Source: Sphingomonas sp. PP-F2F-A104-K0414
GTDB lineage: Bacteria; Pseudomonadota; Alphaproteobacteria; Sphingomonadales; Sphingomonadaceae
NCBI RefSeq assembly: GCF_004340945.1
Contig: NZ_SLYD01000005.1
Coordinates: forward strand, 372,001-436,000
Direction of reading: 5' to 3'
DNA length: 64,000 nt
Below, piece by piece: positions 28,916 to 35,734 of this stretch. Below the pieces are notes generated by a model. The model did not search any database and was not told where the DNA came from. It was given only the letters and a program-made list of their open reading frames with translations. Position numbers and translations under genes: made by a program. Each line of letters starts with the position of its first letter. Positions within the stretch are counted from its first letter, which is position 1.

Positions 28916-29001
28916 CACGCGAAGGCGCTAAGGCGCGAAGAGAAGCAGCCTATTTAGCGCACTTGCCCGGTCTTCTCTTCGCGCCTTAGCGCCTTCGCGT
29001 G
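28916..29001. repeat. Long perfect inverted repeat, 29-base arms
   Basis: The left arm (28916-28944, starting CACGCGAAGGCGCTAAGG) and the right arm (28973-29001, ending CCTTAGCGCCTTCGCGTG) are complementary without mismatch over 29 bases, with a 28-base loop. No other copy of this sequence is seen in the window. Such perfect arms imply recent origin or selection. Confidence 0.85.
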
Positions 29002-29233
29002 GATCCATTCCTTGAGCTACGCTCCGTGGCGCAATGTGATCATAAGTCCCGAGGATAGCGTTCCCCGCCCGCGCGGGGAGTGCGTTGCATGACGCGCCGA
29101 AATTGCATGGTGGCACTATGAAACTCCCTCCCCTTCAGGGGAGGGTCGGGGTGGGGTATGTCCACGCAAGCGCGCTCAGCATGGCACCGCCCCTCTCACC
29201 TCAAACGAGCAGCTATCTCATCCGCCAGCAAGA

Positions 29234-29293
29234 CCTGTTTCCCCGCGAAGGCGGGGACCCAGACTGGGCTCCCGCCTTCGCGGGAGAACAAGG
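29234..29293. repeat. Palindrome of the CCCGCGAAGGCGGG family
   Basis: TTTCCCCGCGAAGGCGGGGA at the left pairs with TCCCGCCTTCGCGGGAGAA at the right with minor mismatches, around CCCAGACTGGG. Close relatives lie at 32431, 37523 (diverged) and, inside a gene, at 53447. Confidence 0.85.
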
Positions 29294-29608
29294 ACGCGGA
29301 AGTCGGCCTGCGAAGGAACGCGCGCGCCTGTCCGACCCGACAACCACCTCCGACGCCCAGGACGGAGAAATCGCCCAGACACCACGGCCGCCGCTGGCCG
29401 ACGTGCTAATCCGCTGTCCTACACGCGCCTCGGAGCGCACCCTCAGCGGATGCCCGACCCCGCCCCTATCCCGCCTGCATCACCCTTGGCCCAGAACGCC
29501 CCTCTCGGCCCCCATATCGGGCGATGTGCAGAACGCTCTGAGACTGTGAACTTCGTGCACTTCCGCACTGCAGCATCGGCGCAACGCATTGATTTCAGGC
29601 GCACAACG

Positions 29609-29644
29609 AAAAAGGGCGCGGGGACCATCGCCCCCGCGCCCTTC
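29609..29644 (-). terminator. Rho-independent terminator of rplS
   Basis: On the minus strand AGGGCGCGGGGG and CCCCGCGCCCT form a strong stem with a short loop, and a run of five T follows (CCCTTTTTCG). It begins about 20 bases after the rplS stop and ends the ffh-rpsP-rimM-trmD-rplS region. Confidence 0.85.
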
Positions 29645-29663
29645 TCCAACTCTAGCGGTCCGA

Positions 29664-30056
29664 TTACTCGGCGGCTGCGGTGCCCTTTGCAGGGCGCATG
29701 TCGCGACGCTCGGCGATACGCGCTGCCTTACCGGTGCGGCCACGCAGGTAATACAGCTTGGCGCGACGCACGGCGCCCTTGCGAACGACTTCGATCGAAT
29801 CGACGTTCGGCGAGTAAAGAGGGAAGACGCGCTCGACGCCCTCGCCGAAGCTCATCTTCCGCACGGTGAAGTTCGAGCCCATGCCCTTGTTCGAGCGCGC
29901 GATGCACACGCCCTCGTAGTTCTGAATACGCGTGCGCTCGCCTTCGACGACCTTCACGCCGACCTTCAGCGTGTCGCCGGGGCGGAAATCGGGGATCGTC
30001 TTGTTGGCCAGGAACTTCGCGATGTTCTCGGCTTCGATCGTCTGCAACAGGTTCAT
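29664..30056 (-). CDS. rplS: Ribosomal protein L19 (bL19)
   Basis: A 130-residue bL19, which sits at the interface of the two ribosomal subunits. Hallmarks are [23 protein letters not shown] near the N-terminus, [37 protein letters not shown] and [19 protein letters not shown] short Ala-rich C-terminal extension follows (AKGTAAAE). The start overlaps the trmD stop as ATGA. A strong terminator follows the gene. Confidence 0.98.
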   Translation of the reverse strand: MNLLQTIEAENIAKFLANKTIPDFRPGDTLKVGVKVVEGERTRIQNYEGVCIARSNKGMGSNFTVRKMSFGEGVERVFPLYSPNVDSIEVVRKGAVRRAKLYYLRGRTGKAARIAERRDMRPAKGTAAAE

Positions 30057-30784
30057 GTCTCGTCCTCGTGTCGCTGCGCGCCAGAGGGCGACTGGACCCG
30101 AACGCCCTCATGGCGCTCCCAAAGGTCCGGTCGCCGTGACCGTGTATCGATCTCCGCGCGGCGTTTGCGCCATGCAGCGATCTTCGCATGATCCCCCGAT
30201 CGCAGCACCTGCGGGATCGTGCGCCCTTCCCATGATTGAGGTCGGGTATAATGCGGATATTCGAGCAGCCCCGTTTCGAAGCTCTCGTCATCCCCACTAG
30301 AAGCCGCGCCCATTACGCCGGGCAGCAGCCGAATGCAAGCATCGAGCAGCACCAGCGCGCCCATCTCGCCCCCCGACAGGATGTAGTCGCCGATCGAGAC
30401 CTCCTCGATCTCCCGCGCCTCGAACAGCCGTTCGTCGAACCCCTCGAACCGGCCGCAGAGAATCGTGACGCCGGGGCCTTGCGCGAGCGCCCGCACCCGC
30501 TCCTGGGTAAGCGGCTTCCCCCGAGGCGTCATCGCCAGCACCGGCCGCCCATCCGCCACGCTGTCGATCGCCGAGGCCACCACGTCGGCGCGCAGTACCA
30601 TCCCGGCCCCGCCCCCCGCCGGCGTATCGTCCACCGACTTGTGCTTGTCGGTAGCAAAGTCCCGGATCTGCACCGGCGAGCAGGACCACCGCCCCTCCCC
30701 CAGTGCCCGCCCCGCAAGCGACGTCCCCAGCGGCCCCGGAAACATCTCGGGATACAGCGTCAATATCGTGGCAGCGAAAGTCAC
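30053..30784 (-). CDS. trmD: tRNA (guanine-N1-)-methyltransferase TrmD
   Basis: A 243-residue TrmD, which makes m1G37 in tRNAs and prevents frameshifting. The trefoil-knot SPOUT motifs are present: [18 protein letters not shown] at the start, the GGGAGMVLR loop, [15 protein letters not shown] and [30 protein letters not shown]. The start is a GTG at 30784, which agrees with the family's usual beginning [14 protein letters not shown]. This GTG overlaps the stop of vapC as GTGA, so trmD is likely coupled to the toxin gene rather than to rimM. The stop overlaps rplS. Confidence 0.97.
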   Translation of the reverse strand: MTFAATILTLYPEMFPGPLGTSLAGRALGEGRWSCSPVQIRDFATDKHKSVDDTPAGGGAGMVLRADVVASAIDSVADGRPVLAMTPRGKPLTQERVRALAQGPGVTILCGRFEGFDERLFEAREIEEVSIGDYILSGGEMGALVLLDACIRLLPGVMGAASSGDDESFETGLLEYPHYTRPQSWEGRTIPQVLRSGDHAKIAAWRKRRAEIDTRSRRPDLWERHEGVRVQSPSGAQRHEDET

Positions 30785-31155
30785 AGCGTCCAATTCTCTA
30801 TGCGAAGGCCGGGCACGTCGGCGAAGTCGCGCTCGTTGTTGGTGATCACGGTCAGTCCAAGCGACAGTGCGTGCGCAGCGATCAGCCGATCGAAGCTCCC
30901 GCGCTTGAAAGGCAATTGTGCATATGTCTTGGCCGACAATTCGTCGAACGGAAGTACCGGCACCCACCGGCTGAACGCATCGACCGTCTGCAAAGGCGGC
31001 AGCTTGCCCTGCCAACTGCCGACTGCCAGTTCGGCAAAGACGATGGCCGACATGCCCAGCTCACCCTCGTCGCACCGCTCGACACGTCGCCGTAGCAGAG
31101 GGACATTACCACCAAGCAACAGGATGCAGATATTGGTGTCGAGCAGATACTTCAC
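30781..31155 (-). CDS. vapC: VapC-type PIN-domain toxin
   Basis: A 124-residue VapC, a PIN-domain ribonuclease. Acidic active-site residues visible are Asp6 in [11 protein letters not shown], Glu42 in FAELAVGSW, Asp89 in [12 protein letters not shown] and Asp110 in [13 protein letters not shown]. The gene overlaps vapB upstream (ATGA type) and trmD downstream (GTGA). It lies between rimM and trmD, where most relatives have no gene, so the module appears to have inserted into the operon and kept translational continuity with trmD. Confidence 0.93.
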   Translation of the reverse strand: MKYLLDTNICILLLGGNVPLLRRRVERCDEGELGMSAIVFAELAVGSWQGKLPPLQTVDAFSRWVPVLPFDELSAKTYAQLPFKRGSFDRLIAAHALSLGLTVITNNERDFADVPGLRIENWTL

Positions 31156-31436
31156 GGCTCGTCGGTCCGCCCCGGCCAGGACGGATCATCCCACGGACGC
31201 GGCGAGGGGTCGAAGATCCGGTCTTCGTGGTAGATGAGCTTCAACCCGGGGATCGAGCCGTAGATGCCGGTAAGATCGATCTTCTTGGGCACTGGCGAAT
31301 AAGGCTCGACGATGAACTTGCCGCTGTCCTCACGCACGGTCATTTCCGCACCCTCCACAATCCCCAGGGCTTTGGGCAAGCGCAACGCGACCGAGTTGCC
31401 CGACTTGAAGACCTTCGCACGATATTCCTTGGCCAT
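31152..31436 (-). CDS. vapB: VapB-type antitoxin (AbrB/SpoVT swapped-hairpin)
   Basis: A 94-residue antitoxin with an N-terminal AbrB/MazE-like DNA-binding fold (AKVFKSGNSVALRLPKALG, then EGAEMTVREDSGKFIVEP) and an extended C-terminus ([19 protein letters not shown]) suited to cover the toxin's active site. It is first in the vapBC module and is divergent from the flavoprotein gene starting at 31514, with 77 bases between for both promoters. Confidence 0.9.
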   Translation of the reverse strand: MAKEYRAKVFKSGNSVALRLPKALGIVEGAEMTVREDSGKFIVEPYSPVPKKIDLTGIYGSIPGLKLIYHEDRIFDPSPRPWDDPSWPGRTDEP

Positions 31437-31513
31437 TGCCGCCTCCGTATGCACACGGCGTATATACGAAACCGGTGCAAGGAACAATTACGCCTGCGAA
31501 ACGCTCGCGCGGG

Positions 31514-32419
31514 ATGGACGATTGCATCATCATCGGCGCCGGCCCGGCGGGGCTCACCGCGGCGATCTATCTCGCTCGGTTTCATCTTTCGATCCGGTTG
31601 TTCGACTGCGGGAGCAGTCGCGCGGCGCTGATACCCTGCACGCATAATCATGCGGGGTATCCGGAAGGCATCCGCGGGACTGACTTGCTCGCGCGGATGC
31701 TGGCGCAGGCGGAGAATTATGGCGCGGTCCGCGAGGGTGTGCGGGTAGACGCGATCGAGGTCGACGACGACGGCTTCACCGTACGGCTCGGCGATCGCCG
31801 CGCGCGAGCTCGGAGCGTGCTGCTCGCCACCGGAGTCGTGAACAACCGTCCGGACATGCCCGATGCGATCCACGACGAAGCGCTTGAGGCAGGGCTACTC
31901 CGTTACTGCCCGATCTGCGACGGCTACGAAGTCACCGACAAGCGCGTCGGCATCATAGGCACCGGCGACCACGGCATGCGCGAGGCCCTGTTCCTGCGCG
32001 GCTACACGAAAGACGTGACACTGATCGCGCCCAAGGGTGGCCACGATCTTGATCCGACCTGCGACGCGGCGCTAGACGAAGCCGGGATCGTCAGCGTTGG
32101 TGGTCCTTGTGGCAACTACGCGATCGAAGGCGACACGTTAGCGCTGGATACAGTCGAGGGACGATTGTCGTTCGACAGCATCTATCCGGCGCTCGGGTCG
32201 GTTATCCGTTCGGAACTGGCCGTCGCCGCAGGCGCGCGCGCATCTGAGGACGGCTGCCTGGAAGTCGACTCGCACCAGCGCACGTCGATCCCCGGCTTGT
32301 TCGCGGCGGGCGACGTCGTGAAAGGCCTCGACCAGATCAGCCACGCAATGGGTGAAGCCGGCGTCGCCGCGACAACGATCCGCAACATGCTCGCCGAACA
32401 GCGACCACTTCGGCGGTAA
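31514..32419 (+). CDS. Thioredoxin-reductase-like FAD/NAD(P)-dependent oxidoreductase
   Basis: A 301-residue two-domain flavoprotein with the size and fold of thioredoxin reductase. The FAD motif is IIIGAGPAGLTAAIYLARF at the N-terminus. The redox pair is Cys132-Pro-Ile-Cys135 (RYCPICDGYE), not the usual CAxC. The second dinucleotide motif reads GIIGTGDHG (residues 146-154), where an Ala/Ser is more common than Asp-His. The C-terminal FAD segment is GLFAAGDVVKGLDQISHAMGEA. The usual HRRxxxRA motif for NADPH is absent, so the electron donor may differ. Enzymes of the GliT type share this reduced architecture. It is alone on the plus strand between vapB and rimM. Confidence 0.85.
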   Translation: MDDCIIIGAGPAGLTAAIYLARFHLSIRLFDCGSSRAALIPCTHNHAGYPEGIRGTDLLARMLAQAENYGAVREGVRVDAIEVDDDGFTVRLGDRRARARSVLLATGVVNNRPDMPDAIHDEALEAGLLRYCPICDGYEVTDKRVGIIGTGDHGMREALFLRGYTKDVTLIAPKGGHDLDPTCDAALDEAGIVSVGGPCGNYAIEGDTLALDTVEGRLSFDSIYPALGSVIRSELAVAAGARASEDGCLEVDSHQRTSIPGLFAAGDVVKGLDQISHAMGEAGVAATTIRNMLAEQRPLRR

Positions 32420-32430
32420 TCGTCCCGTAA

Positions 32431-32487
32431 TTGTTTCCCCGCGAAGGCGGGGACCCAGACTGGACTCCCGCCTTCGCAGGAGAACAA
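32431..32487. repeat. Palindrome of the CCCGCGAAGGCGGG family
   Basis: TTGTTTCCCCGCGAAGGCGG at the left is complementary, with small changes, to CCGCCTTCGCAGGAGAACAA at the right. It fills the space between the convergent flavoprotein and rimM genes. It is nearly identical to the unit at 29234. Confidence 0.85.
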
Positions 32488-32490
32488 CGC

Positions 32491-33057
32491 TTACTCGGCG
32501 GCGAACGAAGCCTCGACGACGAGACGGTCGGCATCCCATTCAGGAACCGCTTCGGGGCGCATCGGGATCATGAACCGCTTGCCAGGCTTGTCGTCCACAG
32601 AAGGACGTTCGATCTCAATCACGTCGCCCGCACCAAAATTATCGATAGCGACAACGTGTCCGATCGCCTCACCATCGGTCGAGACGACATCGAGCCCGAT
32701 CACATCGGTGTGATAATATTCACCGTCTTCCAGCGGCGGCAGCGAAGACCGCGGCACCGTCAGTTCGGTTCCGCGCATCGCCTCGGCGGCGTTGCGATCG
32801 GCGACCTCGGCGAAGCGCGCGATCATGCCGTTGTTGCCATTTCGCGCGGACTTCAGCGACAGCGCGCCGTTATTGAAGCTCTTATAGCTGCCGAAATTCT
32901 CGGCGAAGACCTTCAGCCGTACCTCGCCACCGATGCCGTGCGCACCGATGACGACGGCGAGCGTGACATCAGCCTTGCGCGGAGCCTTCATCGCGGCCGG
33001 GGGTGTCGTCGGAGCCTTCGGCGGGGTCGTCGGCGGAGACGCCTTGGTTGGTGGCAT
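32491..33057 (-). CDS. rimM: Ribosome maturation factor RimM
   Basis: A 188-residue RimM, a 30S assembly factor that binds S19 during 16S rRNA processing. The N-terminal domain begins at about residue 30 with DVTLAVVIGAHGIGGEVRLKVF and the PRC-barrel domain has DGEYYHTDVIGLDVVSTDGE and GKRFMIPMRPEAVPEWD. Before it lie 28 Pro/Thr/Ala-rich residues not typical of the family. The start at 33057 has a GAGGA site; an ATG at 32991 would remove most of the extension. A second frame with a better ribosome binding site overlaps this region (see 32969-33112). Confidence 0.93.
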   Translation of the reverse strand: MPPTKASPPTTPPKAPTTPPAAMKAPRKADVTLAVVIGAHGIGGEVRLKVFAENFGSYKSFNNGALSLKSARNGNNGMIARFAEVADRNAAEAMRGTELTVPRSSLPPLEDGEYYHTDVIGLDVVSTDGEAIGHVVAIDNFGAGDVIEIERPSVDDKPGKRFMIPMRPEAVPEWDADRLVVEASFAAE

Positions 33058-33112
33058 CTTCGATGTCCTCGGGTGCGGGGGCTGTGCGGGGGTCGGTTTC
33101 GGGGGCCATCAT
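32969..33112 (-). CDS. Short acidic reading frame overlapping the 5' end of rimM
   Basis: A 47-codon frame preceded by AGGAG, the strongest ribosome binding site in the area, with two successive ATGs. The product is acidic (ETDPRTAPAPEDIEDATNQG and onwards) and nearly all codons end in C, as in real genes of this genome. It ends with TGA inside rimM, exactly where the conserved RimM domain begins in another frame. It may be a short leader peptide coupled to rimM, the true N-terminal tail of rimM joined by a frameshift, or chance. A sequence error cannot be excluded. Confidence 0.3.
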   Translation of the reverse strand: MMAPETDPRTAPAPEDIEDATNQGVSADDPAEGSDDTPGRDEGSAQG

Positions 33113-33189
33113 ACGCTCCTGTTCGGGGTTACCGAAAGTAGAACGCATGAAGTCCGGTTCGGGTGCGGAACGCGTCCGTTACCCTCGTC

Positions 33190-33271
33190 GTCATCCTGGG
33201 CTCGACCCAGGACCCAGGGTCACGAACGTTGCCGCGCTTGGCTCTGGGTCCCAGCGTTCGCTGGGATGACG
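33190..33271. repeat. Palindrome of the GTCATCCTGGG family
   Basis: GTCATCCTGGGCTCGACCCAGGACCCAG at the left faces CTGGGTCCCAGCGTTCGCTGGGATGAC at the right. The ends are a hybrid of the CCTGACGAAAG and CCAGCGAAAG types seen elsewhere. It lies between rpsP and rimM in the operon. Confidence 0.8.
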
Positions 33272-33277
33272 GAACAA

Positions 33278-33303
33278 GGGCGGCCGGGATGTCCCGACCG
33301 CCC
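33278..33303 (-). terminator. Hairpin after rpsP, possible attenuator
   Basis: On the minus strand GGGCGGTCGGGA and TCCCGGCCGCCC form a 12-base stem with one G-T or mismatch pair and a two-base loop, followed by TTGTT. It starts eight bases after the rpsP stop. It could terminate part of the transcription before rimM. Confidence 0.45.
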
Positions 33304-33310
33304 CCGGATC

Positions 33311-33757
33311 TTACGAAGCGCTCGTTGCGTCTTCGATTTCAGCAGCGGCGACCTGCTCGGTCTCTTCGTTGCTACCGCTGGCAGGTGCAGCCTTCGCAGC
33401 GGCCTCAGCCTCGGCAGCTTCAGCCGCCTTGGTCGCACGCTCTTCGGCGCGCTCGGTGGCCTTCTCGCCGGGCTTGCCCTTGTTCGGGTTGTTGCGGGCC
33501 GAACGCTCGAGCACGCCAGCCTGGTCGAGGAAGCGCGCGACGCGGTCGGTCGGCTGCGCGCCGACGCTCAGCCAATGCTTCGCGCGGTCGGCGTCGAGCT
33601 GAACGCGCTGCTCGTTGTCCTTGGCGAGGAGCGGGTTGTAGTTGCCGATCTTCTCGATGAAGCGGCCGTCACGCGGCGAACGCGCATCGGCAACGACGAT
33701 CTTGTAGTAAGGACGCTTCTTGGAGCCACCGCGCGCGAGGCGAATGTTGATTGCCAT
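33311..33757 (-). CDS. rpsP: Ribosomal protein S16 (bS16) with long C-terminal extension
   Basis: A 148-residue protein. Residues 1-80 are a normal bS16 ([54 protein letters not shown]), needed for 30S assembly. Residues 85-148 are an added tail rich in Ala, Glu and Lys ([20 protein letters not shown]) that should be a charged helix. Such extensions are known in sphingomonads and other alphaproteobacteria; their role is unclear. It follows ffh by about 70 bases. Confidence 0.97.
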   Translation of the reverse strand: MAINIRLARGGSKKRPYYKIVVADARSPRDGRFIEKIGNYNPLLAKDNEQRVQLDADRAKHWLSVGAQPTDRVARFLDQAGVLERSARNNPNKGKPGEKATERAEERATKAAEAAEAEAAAKAAPASGSNEETEQVAAAEIEDATSAS

Positions 33758-33825
33758 GATATTTTCCTTCGTTTTCTAGATAGCTCCCCCGGCGCGAGCC
33801 GAGGTGTCGTGGTTGGATAAGGAGG

Positions 33826-35367
33826 TTATTTCTTCTTCAGAAAATCGTCGAAACCGGCCGGCATCTGCGGCATCTTGGGGCCACCAAGCCCCGGCAGACC
33901 ACCGCCACCGCCGGGCAGGCCACCCGCGCCAGCCTTGTTGAGCATGTCGCCCATCTGCGGCCCGCCGATCGCATTGCCGATGCCGCCGAGACCGCCGCCA
34001 AGGCCACCCTTGCCGAGCATCGCCATCATGCCCTTCATGCCGCCCATCTTCTTGATCTTCTTCATCGCGGTCGACATTTCGAGGTGCATTTTCAGCAGCT
34101 TGTTGACCTCCTGGACGGTCGTCCCGGAGCCCTTGGCGATGCGGATCTTGCGCTTGGCGTTGATCAGTTCGGGCTTGTTGCGCTCCTTGATCGTCATCGA
34201 ACCGATCATCGCGTCCATGTGCACCAGCACCTTTTCGCCACCGACCGACGCGACCGCACCCTGCGCCTTCTTCATGCCGGGGATCATGCCCGCCAGCGCG
34301 CCGAGCCCGCCCATCCGCTGCATCTGCGCCAGCTGGGCGCGCAGGTCGTTCATGTCGAACTGACCCTTGGCCATCTTGGCGGCCATGCGCTCGGCGTCTT
34401 CGGCCTGGATCGACTCCGCGGCACGCTCGACCAGGCTGACGACGTCGCCCATGCCGAGGATGCGGCCAGCGACGCGCTCGGGATGGAACGCTTCGAGCGC
34501 ATCGAGCTTCTCGCCGGTCCCTGCGAACTTGATCGGCTTGCCGGTGACCGCGCGCATCGACAGCGCCGCGCCGCCGCGCGCATCGCCGTCCATGCGGGTA
34601 AGCACGATACCCGTCAGCGGTACCTGATCGCTGAAGTTCTGCGCGACGTTGACCGCGTCCTGGCCGGTCAGCGAGTCGACGACCAGCAGGATCTCGGCCG
34701 GGTTCGCGACGTCGGCGACCGCCTTCATCTCGTCCATCAGCGCCTGGTCGACATGGAGTCGACCCGCGGTGTCGAGCATCAGGACGTCATAGCCCTGGAG
34801 CTTGGCCGCCTGCATCGCGCGACGGACGATATCGACCGGCTGCTGGCCCTGCACGATCGGCAGCGTCGCGACGTCGATCTGCGTGCCGAGCGTCGCCAGC
34901 TGCTCCTGCGCGTTCGGGCGATTGACGTCGAGCGACGCCATCAGCACCTTCTTGCGCTCGCGACCGGCCTGGCCGAAATTGGCCTGTCCCGCCGCCAACC
35001 GCTTGGCGATCTTGGCGGTGGTGGTCGTCTTGCCCGAGCCCTGGAGGCCGACCATCATGATGACGGCCGGCGGCGTGACGCCCAGCTCCAGCTCGACGGC
35101 ATCGGAGCCGAGCATCTCGACCAGCGCATCGCTGACGATCTTGACGACCTGCTGCCCCGGCGTGACCGAGCGCAGGACGTTCTGGCCGATCGCCTTCTCG
35201 GTCGCCTTCTCGACGAACTCGCGCGCGACGGGCAGCGCGACGTCGGCTTCGAGCAGCGCGACGCGCACTTCGCGCATCGCCGCACGCACGTCCGCTTCGG
35301 TCAGCGCACCCCGGCCGCGAAGGCGGTCGAAGACGCCGCCAAGTCGATCGCTCAGGCTTTCGAACAT
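33826..35367 (-). CDS. ffh: Signal recognition particle protein Ffh
   Basis: A 513-residue Ffh, the SRP54 GTPase that binds signal sequences and 4.5S RNA and hands ribosomes to FtsY. The N domain begins MFESLSDRLGGVFDRLRG. The G domain has the P loop GLQGSGKTTTTAKIAKRLA, DTAGRL, and TRMDGDARGGAAL. The Met-rich M domain follows (MKKIKKMGGMKGMMAMLGKG), then a Gly/Pro-rich tail ending in FDDFLKKK. The start at 35367 is the family's usual MFxxLSDRL; earlier ATGs only add a non-conserved stretch. Confidence 0.97.
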   Translation of the reverse strand: MFESLSDRLGGVFDRLRGRGALTEADVRAAMREVRVALLEADVALPVAREFVEKATEKAIGQNVLRSVTPGQQVVKIVSDALVEMLGSDAVELELGVTPPAVIMMVGLQGSGKTTTTAKIAKRLAAGQANFGQAGRERKKVLMASLDVNRPNAQEQLATLGTQIDVATLPIVQGQQPVDIVRRAMQAAKLQGYDVLMLDTAGRLHVDQALMDEMKAVADVANPAEILLVVDSLTGQDAVNVAQNFSDQVPLTGIVLTRMDGDARGGAALSMRAVTGKPIKFAGTGEKLDALEAFHPERVAGRILGMGDVVSLVERAAESIQAEDAERMAAKMAKGQFDMNDLRAQLAQMQRMGGLGALAGMIPGMKKAQGAVASVGGEKVLVHMDAMIGSMTIKERNKPELINAKRKIRIAKGSGTTVQEVNKLLKMHLEMSTAMKKIKKMGGMKGMMAMLGKGGLGGGLGGIGNAIGGPQMGDMLNKAGAGGLPGGGGGLPGLGGPKMPQMPAGFDDFLKKK

Positions 35368-35556
35368 CGAAATACTCCCATACACCGCTACCAAACGCAA
35401 AAGCGCCGGCGGGCGAAACCTCGCCGGCCAGCGTGCATCCTTGGATGCTCGTCCAATGCGCCCCGTAACGGAACGTGGGTGGCCACCTACTGGAATGCAG
35501 CCGCGGATGCAAGATCGAGTCGTGGAGCGCAATTGTCGAGCGGGCGCACCTCCTTA

Positions 35557-35607
35557 TTCTCCCGGAAGGGCAGAAGCTCAGCCTGAGCTCCTGCCCTTCC
35601 GGGAGAA
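35557..35607. repeat. Palindrome upstream of ffh
   Basis: TTCTCCCGGAAGGGCAG at the left pairs with CTGCCCTTCCGGGAGAA at the right, and AGCTCA pairs with TGAGCT inside, with one unpaired base on each side and a three-base loop. The ends resemble the CCCGCGAAGGCGGG family but the centre differs. It lies between the divergent ffh and GGDEF/EAL genes. Confidence 0.8.
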
Positions 35608-35734
35608 CCAATTGATGCAATGTAGATCAACCAGTCGCACCCACGCCACGCCCTGCCCCGAGCCGACGCCGCCTTAACATCTCCTACACCTGTCGCATGC
35701 CACACCGGCGACCAATCAACGACCGGACACTCCC

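Larger units (their letters stand above)
28687..29608. other. Long gene-free region filled with palindromic elements
   Basis: About 920 bases without a supportable gene between the convergent pseudouridine synthase and rplS genes. It holds at least three different palindromes (28820-28901, 28916-29001, 29234-29293), a short CCCCGCCCGCGCGGGG hairpin near 29070 and a CTCCCTCCCCTTCAGGGGAG hairpin near 29123. Short open frames here are by-products of the repeats. Confidence 0.7.

Noticed and set aside
29085..29549. A possible small gene in the long gap before rplS
   Set aside because: The frame is built from two palindromic elements and their flanks. It has no ribosome binding site or family similarity.
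33190..33271. A riboswitch or ribosomal-protein leader between rpsP and rimM
   Set aside because: The structure is explained by a palindromic repeat of a family present elsewhere in the window.
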